Shown: positions 1 to 10,830, counted from the first letter of the stretch. The stretch is DNA of 64,000 nucleotides from Selaginella moellendorffii (GCF_000143415.4 NW_003314261.1:6733132-6797131), one strand, 5' to 3'. Made by a program: numbers and translations. The notes: generated by a model not told the origin, from the sequence alone.

Positions 1-339
1 ACCCTGCAGTTTTATTTTGCCGTTCCATACTTCGCATTAAAATGTACTCTCTTTAAACATGTTTACCTTGACTAAATTCCCTTAGAGAATTTCCAAACTT
101 CGAACTTGTTTAAAAGAAACTCAAATTATGATCCCATCCCACCATGGACTTGCATAGCATTTGGTGAAATACGTCACTACAAGTTTGCCTCCAGACCAAC
201 GACTGAATGATGGTTTTAACGTCCAAATTTACAGAGGTGGCTATTATTGTTGTGTAAGAATGTGCCCTTAAGCCACCAGACTTGCAGCGTCTTATGTTTC
301 CGTGGTTTTGAACTTTGCATGTCAGAACGGCATCTCTTT

Positions 340-799
340 TGGCATTAGTACAACTATGACAATTTACTATGACAATTTCTACAGCTCCAGCAATGACATG
401 GACATCCTCAGGCCGTGACAGATGAATTTAACTAACAAAGGGGTATGAGAAAAATCATTCTTTTCTTCTTTTGTGAAGGAGACCCTAAAAATGCAAGGCC
501 CGTGCAAAGACGACCAGGCAAGTCTACATCTAGCAGTGCTCATCGTCGGCTATAGATCCAAAAACAGTGAATACATGAGGTTGCAGCATGGAGCCCATTG
601 GCTCCCACTGGTTCGATGCAGGGTGAACGCCTTCGTCTACTTCCCATCAGAGAACCATCTGCATGATCGTCTCCGCCACCACCGCCATCTCCGCCGCCGC
701 GCTCTCCTCGACTATCTCTCTCCGCCATCACCCCCAGTTCCGTGCTACAAGAGGATTAGCTGCAGCTTTGTTTCGTCCGGGCCCTGGTGGAACAAATAA
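340..799 (+). pseudogene. Relic of a papain-like cysteine protease gene (tandem copy of 2869-4040)
   Basis: This stretch matches the 3' half of the papain-like gene at 2869-4040, including intron sequence: the string GGGGTATGAGAAAAATCATT occurs in both. The readable part (from about 490) keeps the LAVLIVGY segment and the proline-rich tail with CYKR. It has lost the block that holds the catalytic Asn ([10 protein letters not shown] region), and the 5' half (signal peptide, active-site Cys region) is not recognisable upstream. It is a dead copy. Because intron sequence is kept, it arose by DNA duplication, not retroposition. It already has Leu at the catalytic His position, as the downstream copy does. 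Confidence 0.8.
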
Positions 800-866
800 A
801 TGTACTGCCTATTCTCTTTAAACATGTATGTATTTTGCTGTAATATCTTTTAAACATGTTTAAAAG

Positions 867-2108
867 CTAGTCACTCTCCTCATCACCAAAGTGTTCCTCA
901 TTCTCCTCATCACCAAAGTCTTTCTCAATCAGCGATTTGGGGTGAGTTCTGCAGCACGTATCTATCACAAACTGGGCTTCAATTACCATATCCTTTTGCA
1001 AGAGTTTATTAGCCAGAAGCTTGCATGTCTTTTCATTTGGCTCCACCAGGTTACAGAAGGCCTCGAACTGGAACATCAAACGAGCAACTTCGGGATTCTT
1101 CTCGGTGTAAAGAATCTCCTCCAAAACCCGAGGGAAGCCCTGACTTGTTGCTCTTGTTGCAAGCTCAAACACCACACCGGCACTGGAGTTGCGATCGTCT
1201 AAACTCTTGGCTAGTGCCTTGTCGTCTAGCTTAATCAGCCCCTTCTTTAAGTTTGTGACGAGAAAATGCTTCCCCAGCCTTTCCTGGAGATCAAAATACA
1301 AATGCTTCTTGACCAGCTTGGGTGTAACATCCAGTGCCATTCCCATGCAGATGGCTTCTCTGATGATAGACGTGACAACATCAGCGTCCTGGGATTTGTT
1401 CAGCAAGATCTGATAAGCTTGCACTGGCTCCTCGACAATCTCAAGTACTACACCCATTATCTTCCTCCAATCATCATCACTATAATCACTGCTACTTTCT
1501 AAGAGGTTTGAGCTTACCACCAGCTTGACGCCCTTGGCCCTGGCCTCCTTTGCAACCAAGTGTTTGAAACTTAGCTTGTGCGAGGAATTGAAAACTTTCT
1601 GGTAGACACTTGGCTCCGCTGTTATACAAGGATGCTCATTGATCATCTCTCGAAACAGCCTCTCCAAATCCTCAGGAGCAAAGTGCAAATGGACCAGATT
1701 CTCAAACACCAGAATCTCCCTCCTCAGATTCAGTTTCCTCATCTTTTCCATGGCAGAGGACACCTTGTGCTTGAGCACTCCGGTGTATTCCCTGTGATTA
1801 TATTGATGCGGGTGCGCAAGAACTCTTGTAAACGTCTCCTGGTCGCAAGTTTCGTCCAGCATGTCTAGAGCCAGCATCATAAAACCGCCATCGAGAACCC
1901 TCTGCACCATCCTGCTGTGACATCTCTTGTTGGTCACCTTGTGGAATCCCCATGCATGCAGTGGCATTGCCCTATCCAAAATCACGTTGATTACCTCGTC
2001 CGGGAAGAGCTCCTCGAATTCTAAGTAGAGTTTGCCAAGCGCACTGCAGAAATCCGTGTCCAGCTCCTGATTCTCTATCACCACAGCCAAGACCTCCCTC
2101 GCCCTCAT
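867..2108 (-). CDS. Unrecognised 413-residue helical protein, intact copy
   Basis: A single uninterrupted frame on the minus strand. I do not recognise the family. The protein looks almost wholly alpha-helical, with no signal peptide or membrane segment and a very acidic C-terminus built from a repeated FGDEE unit. A paralogue with frameshifts lies at 4061-5051 in the same orientation. Shared blocks include the ILD(R/K)AMPL(H/K)AW region near residue 45 and the VYQKVF(N/D)SS and EARAKGV blocks around residues 165-195, so the frame is conserved as protein. A distant helical-repeat (PPR-like) relationship is possible but not shown. The gene converges on the broken protease copy; the ATG at 2108 is the first in frame, and an upstream exon cannot be excluded. 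Confidence 0.7.
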   Translation of the reverse strand: MRAREVLAVVIENQELDTDFCSALGKLYLEFEELFPDEVINVILDRAMPLHAWGFHKVTNKRCHSRMVQRVLDGGFMMLALDMLDETCDQETFTRVLAHPHQYNHREYTGVLKHKVSSAMEKMRKLNLRREILVFENLVHLHFAPEDLERLFREMINEHPCITAEPSVYQKVFNSSHKLSFKHLVAKEARAKGVKLVVSSNLLESSSDYSDDDWRKIMGVVLEIVEEPVQAYQILLNKSQDADVVTSIIREAICMGMALDVTPKLVKKHLYFDLQERLGKHFLVTNLKKGLIKLDDKALAKSLDDRNSSAGVVFELATRATSQGFPRVLEEILYTEKNPEVARLMFQFEAFCNLVEPNEKTCKLLANKLLQKDMVIEAQFVIDTCCRTHPKSLIEKDFGDEENEEHFGDEESD

Positions 2109-2826
2109 CCCTTTTGGAACTTTTAGTAATAGGTATGGATATTAGCCAAGGTAGCTTTTCCAAAGCCAACAGAGCCATATCGATATCCGGGTGACAGTGA
2201 TCAATCTTCCCTTCGTACGTCACTCATTCCCGCCATGGCGATTGTAAAGCTACTGAGATCATCGTGGAAGAACAGGGTGGGTTACGAGGACGATTTGGGA
2301 TCCATATCTCGGGATTGGCACATGCACAGCCGCCAGCACCGCTGCCCCTGGAGCTCGTCTTCCAGCTCATGGGCGGATTCAGCCCAAGTTTTTCACACGC
2401 TGGATCCAGATTCACAACTACGACTTTAAGGTCCTCGAGAGAGTTTTCTTGTTTTGGTTCTTATGATCACATATTTGACCATGTTCCGTACGGCTGGGTT
2501 GAAATCTCAGCGCTTTCGTGTAAGGTTCGATGTCTTCTCTATTGCGAGGCTGCAAACGCGGAGTTCTGATAAATGATATTCCGGAGATGCGAGTTGGCGA
2601 AATAATCAAACTGTGGATTGGACGAGCCGCCAATATTCATTCAAGCACTTCAGAGGTTCCCAATTGTTTACTTGCCATGCCATTTCTAAGCCAGCCTCGT
2701 GCGTTGTCTATCCTTGACTTCATTCTCAGTAGTAAATCTGTTCAAGTCAACCAAGTCTCTATCAATGTGTTAGTGTGATGGACAGTGTGTTCACCCGCAT
2801 GAGTCTCGTGGGGTGTTGTGACCTGC
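2109..2826. other. Intergenic, no supported gene
   Basis: About 700 bp between the unknown minus-strand gene and the papain-like gene. Short open frames exist on both strands, but none shows convincing family signal or splice structure. One frame near 2264-2569 has a weak F-box-like look (LPLELVFQLM) and is not called. The region should contain the divergent promoters of the two flanking genes. Confidence 0.5.
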
Positions 2827-2833
2827 TATATAA
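2827..2833 (+). promoter_or_regulatory. TATA box of the papain-like gene
   Basis: TATATAA lies 36 bp upstream of the ATG at 2869. A start site about 30 bp downstream would leave a leader of only about 10 nt. Confidence 0.55.
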
Positions 2834-2868
2834 CCCTTCGTTCTCTCCAGATAAGAAACTCCCTAAGA

Positions 2869-4040
2869 ATGTCTCTGCATCCCTTGGTCTCGATTTCCAT
2901 CCTCCTATTACTGCTTGCTGCAGATCCAAATGCCGCAAGTGATACTAATCCGAATGGTAATGCAGGCATCAGAGTGTTTGGCGACGTTAGCTCTGATCCC
3001 CCCAAGTCCATGGACTGGAGACGTTTGGGGGCCGTCACACCTGTGAAAGATCGCAAAGGATGCCAGAGTATAAATCTTTAATCCTTTTTTCGCACTTTAG
3101 TGGTATATCACGATACAGATGGTAGCTGGGCTTTTGCGGCGGCAGAAGCCATCGAGGGAATCAACAAGATTGCGACTGGAGTGTTGGTGGAGCTGTCGGC
3201 GCAGCAGCTGCTGGATTGCTCCCGGAGCTATGGTACCGATGGCTGCCACAGCGGGTTTCCCCAGAACGCATTTGAATACCTCGTCGACACAGGGAATGGC
3301 CTCTCCACCGCATCGGATTACCGCTTCACAGGATTCAATGGCACCTGCCGAAAACACGTAAGTGCGTGCGTGCTCTTGTGTTTCCATTGTTTTTTACTAA
3401 AGTTGTGCTCTTCCAGAACCGCTACGCCGTAGGCATTGACAATTACGACAATTTCTACAGCTCCAGCGACGACACTGAGATCGTCAAGCAGGTTGCCAAG
3501 CAGCCAGTGACAGCTCTAATCGATGGCAACGCGCCGGAGTTCCATCGCTACAAAGGGGTATGAGAAAAATCATTCTTTTTGAAGGAAAACTCGCTCAAGC
3601 CCAAAATTCTAAAAATGCAGGGGATTTACAAGGGCCCGTGCAAAGACGAGCAGGCAACTCCGTATCTAGCAGTGCTCATCGTCGGCTATGGATCCGAAAA
3701 CGGCCAAGACTATTGGATCATCAAAAACTCGGCGGGGACAAACTGGGGAGAGAAAGGCTACATGAGGCTGCAGCGTGGAAACCATGGCCTTCCACTGGGT
3801 CGATGTGGAGTAAATGGCTTCGTCTACTTTCCTGTCAAAGCGAAGGTACCGTCTCCGCCATCTCCACCACCACCATCTCCGCCCCCGCCGCCACGACCAC
3901 GACCATCTCCACCGCCATCACCCCCAGTTCCGTGCTACAAGAGAATTCACTGCGGCTTCACAGGCATTCCGTGTTGCTTTTCCTGGAAAGCCGTTTGCTG
4001 CCCCATGTGGAAGCGATGTACTTTCTCTGGATGCGCTTAG
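2869..4040 (+). CDS. Papain-family (C1A) protein with granulin-like tail; predicted catalytically dead
   Basis: Exons 2869-3067, 3101-3357, 3417-3557 and 3621-4040 give about 338 residues. Order: signal peptide; short linker with no I29 pro-domain; mature-type start ([14 protein letters not shown]); C1A core; proline-rich spacer; a Cys-rich segment like half a granulin domain, as in plant RD21-type proteases. Active-site residues are missing. The usual GSCWAF reads GSWAF, the exact loss of one Cys codon. The oxyanion Gln is Arg (KDRKGC). The catalytic His is Leu (LAVLIVGYG). Asn is kept in IIKNSAG. The first intron would be only 33 bp, which is doubtful. It is either a secreted pseudoenzyme or an early pseudogene. 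A TATA box lies just upstream, and its 3' end is 20 bp from that of the convergent broken gene. Confidence 0.75.
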
Positions 4041-4060
4041 GATTTGTTTTAGATTGATTT

Positions 4061-5051
4061 TTATGTTTTGAAATGTCTCTTGGTTCTTGGGCTTAAGCAC
4101 TTTAGGGAAAAGAAGGATTCCATTCTTAGGATCATCCCACCTCCAATTAAGTCTTCCCACTCTTCCGCTCTCTGCTCAAGACGAAGTTTGAGTTTCTTTT
4201 CAGTTGGATCTAGCACCACTCCCTTCTCACAAGCTTTTCTAACAATGGAGACAACGTCATGTAAGTTTTGAACACTGTCCAACGCCAACTTATAAACTAT
4301 TGCTAGTTCCTCAACCATGTCCAGTACCAAACTCATATCATCAGATGCTCTCAAATGCAGATTGCTCAAACTTTTTGAGTCCAGCTCCACGCCTTTAGCT
4401 CTTGCCTCCTTGAAGACCGAGTCAGCGGATGGGGAACTGTCAAAAACCTTTTGGTAAACCTCTGGTTTTGCAGCAAGACTAGGATGTTCGTTCACCATTT
4501 CAAGGAAGATATGCCCTGGTTCTGAATAGAGGAGCAAATAATCCTCAAACAGGACCATCTCACACTTGTATCCTAGACTCTTCACCGTGTCCATTTTCTT
4601 CGCTAGTTTCATCCAGGTTTATCAGCTATGCATTTCAGGATCACACTTGTGAAGGTCTCTTGATCACACTTCTCGTTCAGCAAATCTGGAGTCACAACTA
4701 GAAACCCTCCGTCAAGACTCCTCTTCTCTTTCCCGTGAGATTGTGAAAATGCCATGCTTTGAGTGGCATGGCCTTATCAAGAATCAAATCGATCAGCGCA
4801 TCAAAGAATACCTCCTTGTGCACTGCATAGAGCTCGCCAAGCTTGTCAAGGAGCTCCCTGTCTAAATCCACGCATCGCAGAACCCTAGAAAAACTTGAAA
4901 TTTTTACATAGTTCCCAAGAATCTTAGCAATCATGTTACCATGTGGTAAAGCCGCAAAAGTCTGATGTTTGCGCTTGGAAGCACGCAAAGAGCCAAGCTT
5001 TGTTTTGTTTTCATTCCGATTAATCAATCCTTTGTTCCTTGGGAGCAGCAT
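4061..5051 (-). pseudogene. Broken paralogue of the 867-2108 protein
   Basis: Two frames, 4698-5051 and 4061-4612, together match the 413-residue protein at 867-2108. Between them the reading frame shifts: after GKRRG the homologous LDGGFLVVTPDLL continues in another frame, and about 20 residues present in the intact copy are missing before the second block. The C-terminal third, including the acidic tail, is absent. These lesions cannot be explained by a clean intron, so I call it a pseudogene. It is the second half of the duplicated convergent pair. Confidence 0.75.
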
Positions 5052-5624
5052 ATTAATGCAAGCAGGGATATTCTTTTACCCGGTCGCCAACGGTCGTAAC
5101 ATGCACCACGTTCGTTCGTTACGAACCGAATCAAAGGGGGGATGGATTTTGAGCCATTTTGCTCGAGTGATCACTGCAATGTAACAGAGGGGGAGCTCAA
5201 TTCGCTCTCTCACGCTTTTAAATCACTCCCATTCAAAAGTATTTTTTTTAAAAATGGCCATGATCAACCGATCACTCCTCCTTGACAATTCGTCCCCTGC
5301 ATTGAGCCGCAAAGCTTTGCGCAGAGAAACGTTTTCCTCTTTTATCTCATTGGCTTCGTTCTGTTCAGAGTCCAGGATGAAGAAACATCAAAGATCTTAA
5401 AAAACTGTGAAACGAGCTCACACACGTTAGTCTGTGTCGGTTTTCTGGCCTGCATTGTGGAAACTGTTTGGGCCGTTTTGCTGCCAGATCCTAGAACACA
5501 TGACTTATATAAGTTCCCTCAAGAGCAAACCTTTAACATTTCTTAACAAGCCCTTGCCTGGTAAAACAGTGAAAGACTCCAAGTTCTTCCACTCCTTCCT
5601 TGAGATTCTTGCGTTTCCAAGACA
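5052..5624. promoter_or_regulatory. Intergenic and promoter region of the mannanase gene
   Basis: No coding signal. A clear TTATATAA box at 5504-5511 lies about 115 bp before the mannanase ATG, implying a leader of about 85-90 nt. Confidence 0.5.
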
Positions 5625-7454
5625 ATGCACTTAGCTAGATCAAGATCATCACAGTCACGAGCACAGGTTGCTCTACTTCTTCTGATAGTCTCGACTCTTA
5701 TAAGCTCAGTAGCTAGTTCTAGTCTAGCTCAAAGTAGCAACTTCGACTCAGAGAAGATCAGCCCACGACCGATCGGGGGAGGATTCGTGACACGAAGCGG
5801 CACACGATTCACTCTCGACGGCCGGTTGTTCTACGTCAATGGCTTCAACGCCTACTGGATGACCCGAGTGGCCTGCGAGTCGAGAGATCAAGTCAGCGGC
5901 TTCCTCCGGCAAGCCTCGAGTCTGGGCCTCACCGTGGCACGAACTTGGGCTTTCAACGACGGTGGCTACAACGCCATCCAGCTCCGCCCCGGAGTTTACA
6001 GCGAGCAATCGCTTCAGGTGAAACAACAAAACTCTTTGTCTTTGCTCATTGTCATGTCTTAGTTCTTTGTTTACAGATGTTTAAACTCACACTTTGTTTT
6101 TGTGATCTTGTCTGGAAATCTAAATCTTTGAAGGCGCTCGACTTTGTCATTGCTGAAGCGAGGAGTCAGGGCGTGAGGCTGCTGCTAAGCTTGAGCGACA
6201 ACTACGATTCGCTGGGAGGGAAGAGCCAGTATGTGAAATGGGCTCGCCAAGCAGGCATTGCTTGCAGCTCCGACGATGCGTTCTTCAGCGAGCCCACCAT
6301 CAGATCTTACTTTCGGAACTACATCCAGGTCAGTAGCTCGATCGAAAAGTTATGTTTTCTTTCTTTGCGAGGAGAGAGATCTTTGTAAATTTCTCCCACC
6401 AAGGAAATAGCTTTCAAGCTCTAGTTCTGTCTTGGTGGGAGAAGTTTGGGAAGAACTCCAGAGTGATAGAGATTAGGAACCGCCACATAGTCAATCTTAC
6501 TTTGAGATTGATTATACAGTGAAGTTTGTCTTTAAACTTAAAGACTCCTGTTTTCACTTGAGGGTCACGGGGATTTCATAGAAAAATAAGCTTTCTTTCA
6601 TTGGAAGGAAAATGGACATAACAAGAACTTTGACAAGATTGCTCAAAATCTTCTATTTTTTTGCAGACAGTGGTGACGAGAGTGAACACCATCACCAAGA
6701 TCGCCTACCGCGACGACCCAACAATCTTTGCATGGGAGCTCATGAACGAGCCCAGAATCCCCAGCGATCCATCCGGCAACACCCTCGAGGCAAGCATCTA
6801 TAACTCTCTCGATCACAAAAAAACACATTTTTTTCCAGGCCTGGATCAAAGAGATGTCATCCTTTATCAAATCTCTCGACGCTAATCACCTCGTCGACGT
6901 TGGAATGGAAGGCTTTTACAAAGATCCCGCAAGAACAAGGCCGGGAAGCTGGAGTAGCAATCTGGGCAGTGATTTCCTGCGGCACAACCAAATCCCCAGC
7001 ATCGATTTTGCCACTGTCCACAGCTATCCCGATCTCTGGTATGACAAAAATCCCACCTTGATCAAGTGAGAGTGACGATCTTTCTTCTCCCAGGCTTCCG
7101 GGAGCGAGCATCGATGCCCAGCTCCAGTTCCTCTCCTCCTGGGTCCAAGAACACATCGACGATGCCACCGCGGTGCTCCAAAAGCCCGTGCTCTTCGCGG
7201 AGTTTGGCAAATCCGACCGGCTCCCCGGCTATGTCGTGGGGCAGCGCGATCGATTCCTCAGCACACTCTACTCCACTGTCTACGCATCGGCCAGGACCGG
7301 CGGCGCCGCGGCGGGATCTCTCGTGTGGCAGCTCTTCGCGGATGGGATGAGCCCCGCCTGGGACGATGGCTTCCAAATCTTCGTCTCACAGAGCCCCTCC
7401 ACTGCCCAGATCATCGCAGCCCAGTCGAGGAGATTGTCCTCGCTCAATCGATGA
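5625..7454 (+). CDS. Mannan endo-1,4-beta-mannosidase, GH5
   Basis: Exons 5625-6017, 6134-6328, 6667-6789, 6839-7038 and 7094-7454 encode about 423 residues, the usual plant length. It hydrolyses internal beta-1,4 links of wall mannans and galactomannans. A signal peptide with hydrophobic core ([16 protein letters not shown]) fits secretion to the wall. GH5 hallmarks are present: RTWAFNDGG near residue 105, the acid/base Glu in [13 protein letters not shown], the nucleophile Glu in LFAEFGKS, and a late WQ ([10 protein letters not shown]). The third intron (6790-6838) starts with GC, not GT, inside an otherwise ideal donor (GAG/GCAAGC). No disabling lesion was seen. Confidence 0.93.
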
Positions 7455-7578
7455 GGAGATTCTAGAGATTAGATCGTCCAGCTGCCGTATTTATTCTAGA
7501 GGATCCCTTTCTTAGCGAACTAGAGAGAATTTGGAAGAACACTACCTGCATTTTCGCGAGGAAAGAAAGAGCGATCGA

Positions 7579-7845
7579 TTAGATCCCATCGCGCTGGCGG
7601 CTGTTCGCGGCGGCGGCAGCAGCGGCGGACTTCTCAGCGGCCTTGTCCCAGGATCGATTGATCGTGTAGAGATACCCCAAGACGCCCATCCAGCCGATTG
7701 CGAGCGCGTAGATTGCCTTCCTGGTGAGAATTACGCGAGGATCCACCATCGCCTCCGCGGCAGCCTCGCTCCGGAGCTGCTGGCGCCGGCTCCTCACTTC
7801 CTGGAATTTCCTCAGCCCAGTCTCGATCCATTGCTTGGTATCCAT
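7579..7845 (-). CDS. Small single-pass membrane protein, function unknown
   Basis: Intronless frame of 88 residues. The N-terminal half is charged and helical (KQWIETGLRKFQEVRSRR), followed by one hydrophobic segment (AIYALAIGWMGVLGYLYTI, about residues 44-62) and an Ala-rich, charged tail. I do not recognise the family. The ATG is preceded by two AACCCTA-type telo-box motifs within 50 bp, which favours a real, constitutively expressed gene. Its ATG lies 57 bp beyond the stop codon of the V-ATPase F gene on the same strand, so its promoter must sit inside that gene's 3' region, unless the two share a transcript. Confidence 0.6.
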   Translation of the reverse strand: MDTKQWIETGLRKFQEVRSRRQQLRSEAAAEAMVDPRVILTRKAIYALAIGWMGVLGYLYTINRSWDKAAEKSAAAAAAANSRQRDGI

Positions 7846-7902
7846 AGCCGCGAAGAACCCTAAAATCCAAGCTAGGGTTTAGTATCCGCGAAGAAATCTT
7901 TC

Positions 7903-8475
7903 CTATTGTCTGCTGGAAGCGCTCGCGGGCTCGCCGGAGAACATGTGCTTGACGCGAGACAAGATGGAGTCTTGCGATGGATCGTAGGGGTGATCCTTGG
8001 ACGGGATCTCCAGAATCGCGGGTATGGGATTGCTGTAGGCGTCGATCGTGAGGCGAATCATGTTTGCGATCTGCCAAGAACAAGCAAGAGATATCTCGTT
8101 GGAGGATTGGATTTGCGAAGAAACTCACGTATTGCGAGATCAAGATGACGGCAATGTCCTCCCTGGTGGTGAAATCCCGGAATGTCTCCTCAATCGTCTT
8201 GACAGTCGTCTCTGCGGAGGAAGAGATCACAGATTCTTAGCAAACAAAGGGGAGCTGGGCATTACTGGAATCCACGAGGAGATAGTTCGTCTTGCGGCGC
8301 AGATCCACATTCCCTACTCCTGCCAGCAAGAATCCCGTCACGGTGTCCTGGAAAACCCCAAAATCATTCAGCCCGGATTCTCGCCAGTGCCGGCGACGAT
8401 CTCACACACCTCGTCCGCAATCACAGCAATGAGATTCGCCCCGCGCGAGGATATCTGCGCTGCCACCGTCGCCAT
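7903..8475 (-). CDS. VHA-F: V-type proton ATPase subunit F
   Basis: Exons (minus strand) 8475-8410, 8347-8266, 8211-8129 and 8070-7903 give 132 residues, the normal size. Subunit F belongs to the central stalk of the V1 sector and couples ATP hydrolysis to rotor movement on the tonoplast and endomembranes. Recognised blocks are NLIAVIADED, the glycine-rich GVGNVD, RRKTNYLLVDS, the EDIAVILISQYIA strand and the near-C-terminal PAILEIPSKDHPYD. All splice sites are canonical and keep frame. It lies 107 bp downstream of the stop of the CA1P-phosphatase-like gene on the same strand, an unusually short upstream region. Confidence 0.93.
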
Positions 8476-8582
8476 GGAACAAACGAAGAACCCTAAGTTG
8501 GAGACTAGATTTTGTTCGCTTATGCCGGGTTTCGAACCCCCGACGAGCTTCAAATTTAAAATCTTTGTTTTCGCGCGTCTCC

Positions 8583-10830
8583 TTAGAACTCCTCGTCTCC
8601 CAGCGTTGGGCGCGTAACTGGGACCGCCCATCGCCCGAGATGGGCCGTGTAGTTCCAGCAGCGAACCACGCCCTTGCCGGAGTATCCATCGGGAAAATCG
8701 ATCACGCACACTCCAGCGGTGTCCAATCGAAAGGATCCGAGGAAGGCCTGCGAGAGATCGAGGCAGTGGGCGAGCAAAGCCGTGAGAACCGTCTCGTGAG
8801 CCACCACCACAGCCGTGCTGTTTTCTGTGCCTTCCAGATCCTTGAGGCTGAGCGTGAGTTTCTTCCAGGCGTTTCCAGCTCGCTCCCACAGGTGTGCCAA
8901 GCTTTCGGCTCCCTCGACGGTCTCGTGCTGGAGAAAGTCCTGCCATCGTTCACGATGGGCGACTTCTTCTTTTAGTTTCCCCTGGAATGTCCCATGAGAA
9001 AATACACAGTTTAAGACAAAGAGTGAGTCGAGAATGGGAAAAACTTGCCTGCCAAGTTCCCCAATTCATGTCGTCTAATTCAGGTAGTGTTTGAACCTCT
9101 ACGTATCTGGGAACGCAGTCAGCTCCCAGACAATCAGCAGCCTCTTGAACCTGCGAGAAAAAGAAAAAAAGAAAGCGTTTAGCTTGACAAAAGAATTTCA
9201 GAGCATATGAAAGAAACCTCGGCGATTGAAGCTGCCGTGCTCACAGAGCAAGGTTGCGGACCGGAAAAAATGTTTCCTGCTCTAACATCAAGCAGTAATT
9301 CTGCTGTCTTACGTGACTGTCAAACAGTGCATCCTATCAATACATGAGCTTGTGTAAAAAAACTACCAAACCTGAATAACTCCCAGCATGTTCATGGTTT
9401 CCTTGTCCGAGGATGGAAATCGCTTCTGCAAGCACAAAAATATTCGATCAAGTCTAGTACTGGAAGACATACGCAATGCAATTTTCGCATCTATTAGCAT
9501 CACTTTTCAAACACAAACGCTTACCGCAGACTCTCAACTTTTTAATCCCATGTCACATATCCTCGCAGCTTAATTTTTTCTGTCAAGTTTTGCAGAGACG
9601 AACACAATCACGAACAACAAATAAAACGCACGCATGATTCTCAAGTCTGTTACCTGAACAGTACTTTCAGTAGCTCCGTGGCAAACAAGAACAAGGCAGC
9701 ACCGTGCTTTTCTTCCTCCACCCGCAGCAACTGGTGGACTTGGAGTCTATTACATAACTGGAATCAGCAAAAGAAAATAGAAGCGACTATAGAATATACC
9801 TGATTAAGTCTGTCGAGACAAGTGTATGGAGGCCCATCACCACTAAAACGTGGTGTAAAATCAAGCACGGTCACTCCACAGTTGCTCTGCAAAAGTTGCC
9901 TAAAGTAATGTGGTCCCAATCCTGTCAATCACCACATAAAAGGTGAGAGAAAGAAGAAAAGAAAAAAGGAGCTCCTGGTATACCAGCGGCAGTGGCAACA
10001 AGTGCCTGGTTCACAGCATTGTGAGCCACCACAAGAATTGAAGAGCCTTGGGAGCTTAAAATCCTGCTCCAACAATTCTGTGCCCGGACCCAAAGTTCTC
10101 GGACTGGAAAGTGACCATCAATGACAAAGTTGGGAGCATCGATTTGCCATTTCCTATATGCATCACCATAACGCTGTTTTCCTTCATTCTTCATTAGACC
10201 CTGCAAAGGAGAAAGAATGATGGGAACATCGACCAAACAGAATATTTTTTCACGCACCTGAAAAGCATAGAGATCAATCTCACGAAGGTCATCCACTGAC
10301 AACATTGGACGTGGTCTCGCAGCCCATATTATCTCCGCCGTTCGTTTGGCCCTTGCGAGTGGACTGCAAAGATGAAAACAAATGAAATTGTGATCGCTTG
10401 ATCATGGAGAAACGAAACGAAACGAAATTCCTACAATGTAAGAAAAGAATGAGAAGAACCTGTGAAAGCAGGCATCAAAGGAGTCCCCAATCAACATCTG
10501 CCTGGAAGTCTCGGCTTGAATCTCACCTTTGGGCGTGAGAACAGCGAAATCGGAGCTGCCTTGGATGCGTCCTACCTCATTCCACGTACTCTGGCCATGG
10601 CGGACAAGAACAACACGCTTGGGAGCTTGAATCGATGGCAGCGCCTCGTATTCTGCCAGATTGAGCCCGAAATCCCCCACTGGGGACGTCGAAGTCTTGA
10701 TCCCACCCCCGCCTCCACTGCTGTTAGCCGCAACAGGGACTACTCCATGGCCACGCCGGCGATGATGCTCGCGATCCCTCGAGAAGGAGCTGGAAATCCC
10801 TGGAAATGCTGCGCCAAGCGATGCCGCCAT
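8583..10830 (-). CDS. Two-domain histidine phosphatase, 2-carboxy-D-arabinitol-1-phosphatase-like, plastid
   Basis: Nine exons (10830-10460, 10363-10258, 10200-9984, 9921-9800, 9746-9654, 9425-9372, 9316-9218, 9150-9049, 8981-8583) encode about 520 residues. After a Ser/Arg-rich plastid-type leader, domain 1 has the catalytic RHG in VLVRHGQSTWNE and a second His in VVAHNAVNQAL. Domain 2 repeats the fold, but its RHG is CHG (LVCHGATEST) while VVAHETVLTALL is kept, so domain 2 is probably impaired. In plants this layout is found in chloroplast CA1P-phosphatase relatives, which remove phosphate from Rubisco inhibitors. The exact substrate cannot be told from sequence. The eighth intron has a GC donor (CAG/GCAAGT). 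It is divergent from PTH2, 170 bp apart. Confidence 0.85.

Noticed and set aside
2264-2569. Possible F-box fragment (LPLELVFQLM)
   Set aside because: Too short, no flanking repeat domain, no splice support.
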